The notes below the pieces were generated by a model. The model did not search any database and was not told the DNA's origin. It saw only the letters and a list, made by a program, of their open reading frames with translations. Below are positions 9,801 to 18,479 of a DNA stretch of 64,000 nucleotides, one piece after another. Each line of letters opens with the position of its first letter. Position 1 is the first letter of the stretch. Made by a program: the position numbers and the translations under genes. The DNA comes from Terriglobales bacterium (GTDB lineage: Bacteria > Acidobacteriota > Terriglobia > Terriglobales > Acidobacteriaceae): positions 1 through 64,000 of the forward strand of contig JAATEV010000039.1 of NCBI GenBank assembly GCA_015655585.1, written 5' to 3'.

Positions 9801-11152
9801 AGAAGCTTTTTGGAACCGATGGCATCCGAGCCGTCGCCGGTCAATCTCCCCTCGACGCTCCCACCATCTACGCCATCGGCCTCGCGCTCGCCCACCAGCT
9901 CGCGGCGAAGTCGCCCTCTCCGCGAGTCCTGCTCGGCATGGACACCCGCGAATCCTCCCAATGGATCGCCGCCACCCTCACCGCCGGACTCCTCGCTGGC
10001 GGAGCCTCCGTCGAGACCGCAGGCGTCATCACCACGCCTGCGGTCGCGTTCCTCACCCACACCCACGGCTTCGCTACCGGCGTCGTCATCTCAGCCTCGC
10101 ACAATCCCTGGCAGGACAACGGCATCAAGCTCTTCGGCCCCGACGGCTACAAGCTCCCCGATGCGCTCGAACTAGCCATCGAGGAAGAGATCTTCCGCCA
10201 GCTAGCCACTGTCACCGCTCCCGAGCAGGCAACGCCGCCCGCCGTCAACGAGGCCGACCGCGCCGAATACATCCACTTCCTCCTCGCCGCCGTCCCCGGT
10301 CTCTCGCTCGATGGCCGCCGTATCGTCATCGACTGCGCCAACGGAGCCGCCTCCGCAGTCGCGCCCCAGCTCTTCGCCACACTCAACGAGAACGGCGGCG
10401 GCGAGGTCATCGTCACGCACGCCAGCCCCGACGGTCGCAACATCAACGAGCACTGCGGCGCGCTCCACCCCGAAGTCGTCGCTGCGGCAGTCAACCAGCA
10501 CAATGCCGCCATGGGCATCACCTTCGACGGCGACGCCGACCGCGCCCTCTTCGCCGACGAGCACGGCAACGTAGTCAACGGCGACGCCGTCCTCCTCCTC
10601 GCCGCCCGCGATCTCCAGTCACGCGGTCTGCTCAACAACGCCACCGTCGTCGCCACCACCATGTCCAACATGGGCCTCGAAGCCGCCCTCAGGCGCAGCA
10701 ACATCCAGATGCTCCGCGCCGCCGTCGGCGACAAGTACGTCCTGGAGCAGATGATCGCCACCGGCGCGTCCCTCGGCGGCGAACAGTCCGGCCACATCAT
10801 CTTCTCCGGTCGCAGCACCACCGGCGACGGTCTCCTCACCGCCCTTCTCCTCCTCGATATCGTCCATCGCAGCGGCAAAACGCTGGGCGAGCTGGTCGCC
10901 GATCTCAAGGTTTTCCCGCAGGTCATCGTCAACGTAAAGGTCCGCGAGAAGAAGCCGCTCGACGGCATCCCCGCCGTGGCCTCCGCCATCGCCGCCGCCG
11001 AAAAAGAGCTGGCCGACTCCGGTCGAGTCGTCATCCGCTACAGCGGCACCGAGGCGCTCGCACGCGTCATGATCGAAGCCGAATCCGAACCCCTCATGCG
11101 CCACCACGCCGACACCATAGCCTCCGCCATCCGCAACGAGCTAGGCATCTAG
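9797..11152 (+). CDS. glmM: Phosphoglucosamine mutase
   Basis: LFGTDGIRAVAG, VISASHNPWQDNGIKLF, TFDGDADRALF, RYSGTEALARVM; 4-nt overlap with xseA. Confidence 0.96.
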   Translation: MKKLFGTDGIRAVAGQSPLDAPTIYAIGLALAHQLAAKSPSPRVLLGMDTRESSQWIAATLTAGLLAGGASVETAGVITTPAVAFLTHTHGFATGVVISASHNPWQDNGIKLFGPDGYKLPDALELAIEEEIFRQLATVTAPEQATPPAVNEADRAEYIHFLLAAVPGLSLDGRRIVIDCANGAASAVAPQLFATLNENGGGEVIVTHASPDGRNINEHCGALHPEVVAAAVNQHNAAMGITFDGDADRALFADEHGNVVNGDAVLLLAARDLQSRGLLNNATVVATTMSNMGLEAALRRSNIQMLRAAVGDKYVLEQMIATGASLGGEQSGHIIFSGRSTTGDGLLTALLLLDIVHRSGKTLGELVADLKVFPQVIVNVKVREKKPLDGIPAVASAIAAAEKELADSGRVVIRYSGTEALARVMIEAESEPLMRHHADTIASAIRNELGI

Positions 11153-11163
11153 TCCCTAATCGA

Positions 11164-11297
11164 GCTTCGCGTGGGCCTTTTGCTGGTCAGCAGAAAGATT
11201 CTTCCGCCGACCAACGGGAGGCCTAGGCGAAGCGATAAAAAGGCGTGAAACGCCCGCCCGCCGCGCAGGCAGCCTGTCCGGCAGGACAAAAGTCTTT
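11164..11297 (+). repeat. Structured intergenic repeat, copy 1
   Basis: Shares an exact 31-mer gcgaagcgataaaaaggcgtgaaacgcccgc and a multi-hairpin layout with 21985-22108. Confidence 0.85.
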
Positions 11298-11359
11298 CAT
11301 CCTCCTGTAGCAAACCCACCTTGCTCCATCCCTCCCGCTGCACTAATCTAGAACCAGCC

Positions 11360-11791
11360 ATGTACGAAGACTTTAAAGTGACCGACCGCTGGACCGGCGA
11401 AGAGCTCCATTGCACCTGGAAGGGAACCGTCGTCGCCATTGCCACGCGCCACGCCGACGCGACCGACATCCGCTTCTCCGTCAATGGCCGTCCTCTCTGG
11501 ATCGCCATGCCCAACCTCGCATGGGTCGAGCAGAAGCAGCGCACCGGCCACGTCATCACGGACTACCTCGCCGCCCAGACCGCAGGCCGCTATCTCAAGC
11601 AGGCCATCCAGTCCGGCTACGACAATGGCCGCGAGATGTACACCATGACCGTCGACGAGGTCCTGGAGCACGCCAACGCCGTCGTAAAGGAGGCCGGGCG
11701 CACCGACAATCTGCCCAGCCTGCCCATCATCCGCGACGACGAGCGTCCCGAAGATTCCCTGGCAATCCATCTCCCCGGCGATCCAGCCTGA
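11360..11791 (+). CDS. Conserved hypothetical protein
   Basis: MYEDFKVTDRWTGEELHCTWKGTVVAIATRHADATDIRF...; good frame and ATG. Confidence 0.7.
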   Translation: MYEDFKVTDRWTGEELHCTWKGTVVAIATRHADATDIRFSVNGRPLWIAMPNLAWVEQKQRTGHVITDYLAAQTAGRYLKQAIQSGYDNGREMYTMTVDEVLEHANAVVKEAGRTDNLPSLPIIRDDERPEDSLAIHLPGDPA

Positions 11792-11803
11792 ACCGTCCGC
11801 GAG

Positions 11804-13042
11804 GTGCGCACGATGCTGACTCGCCGCAGATTTCTCCTCCTCTCTCCAGCGCTTTTAGCCGCCCTGCGTCCGCAGGCCTACGCACAGGATTTTTCCGGCT
11901 TTCCCCTCCATAAAAAGAAGCAGCCTGCGCCTCCGCCGCCCGTCTTCGTCTACTTCGGAACCGATACCAACGGCGGCGCAAGCAAAGGCATCTATCGCTC
12001 CACCTTCGACCCCGTCAAAGGGACCCTCAGCCAGCCCGTCCTGGCCGCCGCCACGCCGCGCCCCGGTTTTCTGGCCGTCTCACCTCTGCACTCCGGCCCC
12101 CGCTTCCTATATGCCGTCAATGCCGTCAGCGACCCCGGAGCCACCGTCACCACCTTTGCCATGGATTCCAACACCGGCGATCTCCGCCAGCTCGGTCAGG
12201 TTCCCGCCTGCGGTTCGGACCCCGTCTACATCTCCGTGGACTCCGGCGGCCAATCCGCCTTCGTAGCGGATTACCTCGGTTCCTCCGTCTCCTCCTACCG
12301 CATCCAGTCCGACGGCACCCTCAGCCAGCCCGTCCAGAAGATCGACTTCAAGGACGCCGAAAAGTTCGGCGCGCTAGGCCCCGTCGCCGCCCGGCAAAAC
12401 GCCCCTCATCCTCACTGCGCCACCATCTCGCCCGACAACCGCTTCCTCCTCGTCTGCGATCTCGGCACCGACCACATCTCCGTCTTCGCCATCGACCCCG
12501 AGACTGCCCGCCTCACCCCCACCCAGCTCTTTACCAACAACCGTCCCGGCTCCGGCCCACGCCACATCGCCTTTCATCCCAATGGCCGCTGGGTCTACGG
12601 CATCAACGAGATCGACTCCACCATCAACCAGTACCTCTGGACCTCCACCCGCTTCAGCAAACAGCCGCAGGCCTTCCTCGTCAACACCATCAACGTGGTC
12701 AAGACCATCGACCCCACCTTCCCGGCAGAGAAGAACACCGCCGCCGAGATCGCCGTGGCTCCCGGCGGCCTCTTTCTCTACGCCAGCAACCGCGGCGAAG
12801 ACACCCTCGCCGTCTTCTCGATCAGTCAAAAAGATGGCCGCCTCAAACTCATCCAGCGCATCCCCTGCGGAGGCAAAGGCCCCCGCCACTTTACCCTCAC
12901 CCCCACGGCCCAGGGTCTTATCTGCGGCAACCAACTCTCCGGTAACGTAGCCGTCTTCCGCCGCGACGCCATCACCGGCAAGCTCTCCGGCCCTATCCAG
13001 AGCGTCCCGTTAGACTCGCCCTTCTTCACCCTCTTCGCATAG
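11804..13042 (+). CDS. Lactonase-family beta-propeller (6-phosphogluconolactonase-like)
   Basis: GSGPRHIAFHPNGRWVYGINEIDSTI, LFLYASNRGEDTLAVF, GPRHFTLTP. Confidence 0.88.
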   Translation: MRTMLTRRRFLLLSPALLAALRPQAYAQDFSGFPLHKKKQPAPPPPVFVYFGTDTNGGASKGIYRSTFDPVKGTLSQPVLAAATPRPGFLAVSPLHSGPRFLYAVNAVSDPGATVTTFAMDSNTGDLRQLGQVPACGSDPVYISVDSGGQSAFVADYLGSSVSSYRIQSDGTLSQPVQKIDFKDAEKFGALGPVAARQNAPHPHCATISPDNRFLLVCDLGTDHISVFAIDPETARLTPTQLFTNNRPGSGPRHIAFHPNGRWVYGINEIDSTINQYLWTSTRFSKQPQAFLVNTINVVKTIDPTFPAEKNTAAEIAVAPGGLFLYASNRGEDTLAVFSISQKDGRLKLIQRIPCGGKGPRHFTLTPTAQGLICGNQLSGNVAVFRRDAITGKLSGPIQSVPLDSPFFTLFA

Positions 13043-13141
13043 AGCCGTTTCCGATATCGCTTGAAACAGCAATCGCATAGAAACAGCCAATTTCTTTGAA
13101 ATGGCCAATCGCTCTGATAGGGGGCAATCGTTTTGAAAGGG
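13043..13141 (+). repeat. Degenerate ~18-20 nt tandem repeat (GCCAATCGCTTTGAAAGG-like)
   Basis: Successive units ccgatatcgcttgaaaca/gcaatcgcatagaaaca/gccaatttctttgaaatg/gccaatcgctctgatagggg/gcaatcgttttgaaaggg. Confidence 0.6.
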
Positions 13142-13250
13142 CGGGGCTTTAGCCCCGCCGTTAAGCCCGCTCCCCTGATTTTTTGTTTCTTCGTTCGCCA
13201 TAGGCGAACGAAGAAACAAAAAAAGGACACGGCCAAAGCCGTGCCCTTTC
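13130..13250. repeat. Composite palindromic (REP-like) element with a 21-bp perfect hairpin
   Basis: gggcggggctttagccccgcc; tttttt gtttcttcgttcgcc-ATA-ggcgaacgaagaaac aaaaaa (13179-13223); cacggccaaagccgtg. Confidence 0.85.
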
Positions 13251-13262
13251 AAACCAGCCAAC

Positions 13263-14312
13263 CTACTGAGCCAGCGAAGCCATATCGATCACAAAGCGAT
13301 ACTTCACATCGCTCTTCAATACGCGCTCGTAGGCCTCGTTCATCTTCTGCACCGAGGTCAGCTCAATATCGGAGACGATGTTATGCTCCGCGCAGTAATC
13401 CAGCATCTCCTGTGTCTCCGGAATCCCGCCCACCATCGAGCCCGAGAACGATCTCCGGTTCACAATCGTCGAAAACGCCGCGATCGAGACCGGATCTTCC
13501 GGCAGGCCCACCATGCACATCGTTCCATTCAGCCGCAGCAGGTTCAGGTACTGGTTCACATCATGCGGAGCCGAGACGCAATCCAGAATGAAGTCGAAGC
13601 TGTTCACATGCTTCGCCACCTCGTCCGGATTCTTCGTCACCACCACCTCATGCGCTCCCAGCTTCTTCGCATCCTCGATCTTGCTCTCCGAGGTCGTGAA
13701 CTGCACCACGTGCGCGCCGAACGAGTGGGCAAACTTCAGCCCCATGTGTCCCAGTCCGCCCAGCCCGATGATGCCCACCTTGCTGTCCTTGCCCACCTTC
13801 CAGTGGCGCAGCGGCGAGTACGTCGTAATCCCCGCGCACAGCAGCGGAGCCACCGCCGCCAGGTTCAGCTTCGGCGAAACCGACAGCACATACCGCTCAT
13901 CCACCACGATGTTGTTCGAGTACCCGCCAAACGTCAGGTTCCCCTCGTAGTCCTTGCCGTTGTACGTGCCCACCATACCCTTTTCGCAGTAGCACTCGTC
14001 CCCGGCCACGCAGTTCGCGCACACGCGGCACGAATCCACCATCACGCCCACACCGGCAAGGTCGCCCTCTTTGAACTTCTTCACCGAGGTACCCACCTTG
14101 CTCACCTTGCCCACGATCTCGTGTCCCGGCACCATCGGATACAGCGAGTTCTTCCACTCGTTCCGCGCCTGGTGAATGTCCGAGTGACAGATGCCGCAGT
14201 AGGCAATCTCAATCACAACATCGTTCGGTCCCGGGTCCCGCCGGTCAAAACTAAAGGGCACCAGTGCCGACTTCGCGTCATGCGCAGCATATCCATGTGA
14301 CTTCATTCTCAA
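13263..14312 (-). CDS. Zinc-dependent NAD(P) alcohol dehydrogenase (CAD/YahK-like)
   Basis: CGICHSDIHQARNEW, GHEIVGKVSKVG, C-x2-C zinc site region, GLGGLGHMGLKFA. Confidence 0.92.
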   Translation of the reverse strand: MRMKSHGYAAHDAKSALVPFSFDRRDPGPNDVVIEIAYCGICHSDIHQARNEWKNSLYPMVPGHEIVGKVSKVGTSVKKFKEGDLAGVGVMVDSCRVCANCVAGDECYCEKGMVGTYNGKDYEGNLTFGGYSNNIVVDERYVLSVSPKLNLAAVAPLLCAGITTYSPLRHWKVGKDSKVGIIGLGGLGHMGLKFAHSFGAHVVQFTTSESKIEDAKKLGAHEVVVTKNPDEVAKHVNSFDFILDCVSAPHDVNQYLNLLRLNGTMCMVGLPEDPVSIAAFSTIVNRRSFSGSMVGGIPETQEMLDYCAEHNIVSDIELTSVQKMNEAYERVLKSDVKYRFVIDMASLAQ

Positions 14313-14357
14313 TCTCCTCGTGTCGTGAACGCGTTGAAAGGTCTCTTCGTCTCAGAC

Positions 14358-14897
14358 CTACTCGTCATAGTGCAGCAGGCTCAGGACGTCATACTCCTGA
14401 AACTTTTCGCGGCCCTTCAGGAAGTCCAGCTCAACCGCAAATCCCAGCCCCGCGATATCGCCGCCCAGTTGCCTTACCAGTTGCACCGTAGCCTGCATGG
14501 TGCCACCCGTAGCCAGCAGATCATCCACAATCACCACGCGCTGACCCGGCTTGATCGCATCCAGATGAATTTCCAGCGAGTCCGAGCCATACTCCAGATC
14601 GTAAGTGACCTTCGCCGTAGGAGCAGGCAGCTTCTTCGGCTTGCGCACCGGCACAAATCCCGCGTTCAGCCGATAAGCCAGCGCTGGCCCAAAGATAAAC
14701 CCGCGAGCCTCAATCCCCAGCACCAAATCGATCTCCTTGCCGATGTAGTACTGGGCAAACGCGTCGATCATCGTCGCAAAACCGGCCTTGTCCTTCAGCA
14801 CGGTCGTAATGTCGTAGAAAAGAATTCCCGGCTTCGGAAAGTCCGGAACCGTGCGGATCAGCGCCTTCAGGTGGTCACAGTTGGTCGACAGTGTCAT
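14358..14897 (-). CDS. apt: Adenine phosphoribosyltransferase
   Basis: [42 protein letters not shown]. Confidence 0.96.
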   Translation of the reverse strand: MTLSTNCDHLKALIRTVPDFPKPGILFYDITTVLKDKAGFATMIDAFAQYYIGKEIDLVLGIEARGFIFGPALAYRLNAGFVPVRKPKKLPAPTAKVTYDLEYGSDSLEIHLDAIKPGQRVVIVDDLLATGGTMQATVQLVRQLGGDIAGLGFAVELDFLKGREKFQEYDVLSLLHYDE

Positions 14898-14902
14898 GCG
14901 TT

Positions 14903-15184
14903 TTACCAGGCTCCTTCAATCTCAAATGGGCCGAGCTTTTTGCCTTCGCTCTCGGCCAGTTCATGTTCCAGAACGGAATCCACGCGGCTTCCGCGTGAAC
15001 CCCTGTGCAGCGCCTGCTTCAGATCGGCCAGATCCTCCAGCCCGCCCTCAGCGACGATCTCCACAGCGCCGTCCTCCGTATTGCGGACCCATCCCCGCAA
15101 CCCGATCTCCGCTGCCTCCCGCTGGACAAACCAGCGAAATCCAACGCCCTGCACGCGACCCTTCACAAGGTAATGGCACACCAT
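14903..15184 (-). CDS. acyP: Acylphosphatase
   Basis: [34 protein letters not shown]. Confidence 0.94.
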   Translation of the reverse strand: MVCHYLVKGRVQGVGFRWFVQREAAEIGLRGWVRNTEDGAVEIVAEGGLEDLADLKQALHRGSRGSRVDSVLEHELAESEGKKLGPFEIEGAW

Positions 15185-15282
15185 GGAACTTCAGTGTCGC
15201 AGAGCGGCCACACCCATGCAAGAAGACGTGCAAAAACAAAAGAGGCAGAGCCGAAACCCTGCCTCTTCACATCGAAGAAAAA

Positions 15283-15840
15283 CTAAGCGCGGCTCATATA
15301 CGCGCCTTCCGCCGTGTCCACGCGGATCTTCTCGCCCTCGTTGATGAACGGAGGAACCTGCACCACCAGCCCCGTCTCCAGCTTCGCGGGCTTGGTCACG
15401 GAAGATGCCGTGGCCGACTTGATGCCCGGCTCCGTCTCCACCACCGTCATCTCCACCACGCCCGGCAGTTCGATGCCCACGGCCTTGCCGTCATGGAAGC
15501 TCACGGCGATCGTCAGGTTCGGCAGCAGATAGTCCACCGCATCGCCCAGCGTCTCGCGCTTCAGCATCGTCTGCTCGAAGCTTTCGTCCATGAAGTAGTA
15601 GTCATCGCCGTCGCTGTAAAGAAACTCCATCTTCGTTTCGTCAACAATCACGCGGTCGATCGGGTCTGGCGAGCGGAACCGCTCCACGAACATGGCGCCC
15701 GTGCGAACATTCCGCAGCTTGGCCTGAATAAAGGCGCGCAGGTTGCCCGGCGTGCGGTGTTCGACGGAGAAGACAAGGTGAAGATCGTCCTTGAACTTGA
15801 TGATCATGCCCGGGCGCATCTGCGTTGCGGGAATCGACAT
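15283..15840 (-). CDS. efp: Elongation factor P
   Basis: IPATQMRPGMIIKFKDDLHLVFSVEHRTPGN...; three OB-like domains, C-terminal PPFINEGEKIRVDT. Confidence 0.95.
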   Translation of the reverse strand: MSIPATQMRPGMIIKFKDDLHLVFSVEHRTPGNLRAFIQAKLRNVRTGAMFVERFRSPDPIDRVIVDETKMEFLYSDGDDYYFMDESFEQTMLKRETLGDAVDYLLPNLTIAVSFHDGKAVGIELPGVVEMTVVETEPGIKSATASSVTKPAKLETGLVVQVPPFINEGEKIRVDTAEGAYMSRA

Positions 15841-15977
15841 AGAAAAACCCCTGATCTGTGCTGAATGTCAGCTCTGTATTTGAGGTCGTGGAGACCTCCC
15901 CGGCGCTTCTGCCGGTGATTCCACAACCCTTCGATTGTAGCGCAGCCGCGCTATCTTCCTGTTTTTACCCCGGCTCG

Positions 15978-16949
15978 TCAGTCCTTGCCGCCGCCAAAGA
16001 GCCTCTTGAAAAATCGTCCAAACGAGTGCATAAACCCCGCCTTGGGAGCCGGTTGCACAGCCGCTGAAGCCGCCTGCCCCGAAGCGCCTACCCCCGCAGC
16101 AGTAGCCCCGGCAACGGGAGCATTTCCCGTAGACAACTTGCTCACATCCGTAGTGCTGTCCGGCCCACCCCCCGCGCTCAACGTAGCCGACACCTGCGCA
16201 TGGACCGCCCCTGCCGGATTCTGCGGAACGCCCGCCGCCGGAGCCAGCCCCGCGCTCACCGCGGCAGGGAAGGGGTGCTTCTCCGCCGCCGTCTTCGCCG
16301 TATCCGGCCCCGTCCCGCCGGGACTCATCAACGCATCCGCAATCGTCATCGAAGGCTCCGGAGACTCCGGAGGACACCCGCACGAGCTACTCTCCCGGTC
16401 CACAACCTCCTTCAGGCTCCCATGCTCGAAGAGCACATGCTGTCCCGCCCGCAGCTCATACGTCGCGTCCCCAAACTGCTCCGCAATCCGCAGCGTAGGA
16501 GCCTTCGCGCCCGCGTTCTCCACGCACGTATCGCCATTGCGAGTCACCCTAAGTTGCAGGTCCAGCGGCCCACTCGCCAGCAGGGTAAACCGCAGGTCGG
16601 GAGTCATCACCACATCGTTCGCCGTCGCCGCCGTCTTCACCTCAATCGCGCCGCGGTCCAGCGCCAGCATCAACGGCATAGCCGCATCCGCAACAACCTT
16701 CCCGCCCGTAGCGTGCAGCGAGCTCGTCGAGCACACCTTCACCGAGCCGCCGCGATTCAGCGCAATCTCCGCCGTATGATCTCTCGCCGTCACCGTCGTG
16801 CTGCCCACCAGCACCGCCCGCCCGTTCGAGACCTCCAGCGCGCCACCCACCGTAGCGTCCTGCAACCCCACCGTCCCAATCGGCTGCTGCGCCCACGCCG
16901 CACCGCATCCTATCGCGAACACCATCGCCAGCCGACCGATCATCGTCAT
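15978..16949 (-). CDS. Secreted hypothetical protein, possibly FecR-like sheet domain
   Basis: Signal peptide MTMIGRLAMVFAIGCGAAWAQ; FecR-like beta pattern; low-complexity C-terminus. Confidence 0.6.
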   Translation of the reverse strand: MTMIGRLAMVFAIGCGAAWAQQPIGTVGLQDATVGGALEVSNGRAVLVGSTTVTARDHTAEIALNRGGSVKVCSTSSLHATGGKVVADAAMPLMLALDRGAIEVKTAATANDVVMTPDLRFTLLASGPLDLQLRVTRNGDTCVENAGAKAPTLRIAEQFGDATYELRAGQHVLFEHGSLKEVVDRESSSCGCPPESPEPSMTIADALMSPGGTGPDTAKTAAEKHPFPAAVSAGLAPAAGVPQNPAGAVHAQVSATLSAGGGPDSTTDVSKLSTGNAPVAGATAAGVGASGQAASAAVQPAPKAGFMHSFGRFFKRLFGGGKD

Positions 16950-16953
16950 TCCT

Positions 16954-17529
16954 CTACATCTTCAGGAAGTTTTCGATCAGCTTCTTCCCGTTCGCCGTCA
17001 ACACGCTCTCCGGATGAAACTGCACGCCCTCAATCGGCAGCTCGCGATGCCGCAGCGCCATAATCGTCTCGCCGTCCGCCGTCCGTGCCGAAACCTCCAG
17101 CTCTCCCGGCAGCCCCTCGTCCGCAACAATCAACGAGTGATACCGCGTGCACGTCATCGGCGAAGCGATCCCTTCAAAGATCGTCTTCCCGTCATGCACC
17201 ACCTCGCTAGTCTTGCCATGCATCAGCTTCGCCGCGCGCACCACGTTGCCGCCAAACGCCGCGCCAATCGCCTGATGCCCCAGGCACACTCCCAGGATCG
17301 GCATCCGCCGCCCACCCGAAGAAAAGTGCCGGATCAGGTCAATGCTGATCCCCGCCTCATGCGGAGTGCAGGGCCCCGGCGAGATCAGAATCCTGTCTGG
17401 CCGCAGAGCCTCCACCTCCTCCGGCGTCAGCTCATCGTTGCGCCGAATCACCATCTCGGCGCCCAGCTCGCCCATGTACTGCACCAGGTTGTAGGTAAAG
17501 GAGTCGTAGTTATCGAGAACGAAGACCAT
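16954..17529 (-). CDS. trpG: Anthranilate/aminodeoxychorismate synthase component II (glutamine amidotransferase)
   Basis: [49 protein letters not shown]. Confidence 0.95.
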   Translation of the reverse strand: MVFVLDNYDSFTYNLVQYMGELGAEMVIRRNDELTPEEVEALRPDRILISPGPCTPHEAGISIDLIRHFSSGGRRMPILGVCLGHQAIGAAFGGNVVRAAKLMHGKTSEVVHDGKTIFEGIASPMTCTRYHSLIVADEGLPGELEVSARTADGETIMALRHRELPIEGVQFHPESVLTANGKKLIENFLKM

Positions 17530-17725
17530 AGCGATAATTAAATTCTACTCTCGCTCTGTCCGCACCGCGTCACCGCCATCATCAAGGCTTTCCAGTCAGC
17601 TCCCGGCAGAGTCGACTACTACCTTAGTGGCATGAAAAAAATCGTATCTTTATGCGGGTTCCCAATATCTTATAAGTAGGATGATGAATCACGAAAAGGG
17701 TCTATAAACCTCGTCGTCCCTTCCA

Positions 17726-18400
17726 GTGTCGGGCCACATACCTGGTTGTTCTTTCTTGGATCTTGCCGTGCGCCGTTTGTTTACCTCCCTTGGCCTTCTC
17801 TCTCTCCTAAGCCTGTCCGTCGCAGCCCATGCGGACTCGATCCCTGCGGGGATCTACTCCTTCTCGGCAGCGACCAACGTCACCGAGGACAATCACTCAA
17901 GTGCAACCGATCCGTTGAGCGGCACGCTCACTTTCGGCGCGAACGGCCTTATCACCGGAGCTGACATTACGCTCACCGATGGCGATCTCGGCCAGATCAC
18001 CTTTACGGGTAACAACGGCATCAACGCGGGAGGCCCCTCGGGCTATGCCCCGGTCGCCGACTACGCCTATCTCTCCAGCTCCGGTGTCACCAGCTCCGGT
18101 ACAGACTGGAGCGGACAGCTCGTGCTCTACTACGAGACCACGCTGGACGCGAACGGCGGTGTAACGGTCTGCATTGAGGGAATCTCCTGCAACAACTATC
18201 AGGCGTCCTATCTTCAGGTCTACTCGCCGGAGTTCAACCAGTACCAGTCCGCCTACCTCAACGAAGGCGACATCACAGGTTCGTCCTCTATCCCTGGCGC
18301 GACCATGGCCTCAACTCCGGAGCTGTCTTCGCTCATCCTGTTCGGAACCGGAATCCTGGGAGTTGCAGGGCTGGCCCGGCTGAAGTCTTTCCACGCATAA
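17726..18400 (+). CDS. PEP-CTERM-type sorting domain protein
   Basis: Signal peptide; C-terminal TPELSSLILFGTGILGVAGLARLKSFHA. Confidence 0.75.
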   Translation: MSGHIPGCSFLDLAVRRLFTSLGLLSLLSLSVAAHADSIPAGIYSFSAATNVTEDNHSSATDPLSGTLTFGANGLITGADITLTDGDLGQITFTGNNGINAGGPSGYAPVADYAYLSSSGVTSSGTDWSGQLVLYYETTLDANGGVTVCIEGISCNNYQASYLQVYSPEFNQYQSAYLNEGDITGSSSIPGATMASTPELSSLILFGTGILGVAGLARLKSFHA

Positions 18401-18422
18401 ATCTTCTGAACCTACCGAAAGC

Positions 18423-18454
18423 AGAAAAGGCTCCCTTCGAAGGGAGCCTTTTCT
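18423..18454. terminator. Bidirectional intrinsic terminator
   Basis: agaaaaggctccct-tcga-agggagccttttct between convergent genes. Confidence 0.9.
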
Positions 18455-18479
18455 ATCCGGCAAGCAGGGAAATCCCAAC

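Noticed and set aside
9961-11226. 421-aa + strand Arg-rich ORF
   Set aside because: Out-of-frame reading of glmM; composition is almost entirely Arg/Pro/His.
13133-13591. 152-aa ORF MKGRGFSPAVKPAPLIF...
   Set aside because: Starts inside the palindromic repeat and runs antisense to the dehydrogenase; repeat-derived artefact, like 53312-53782.
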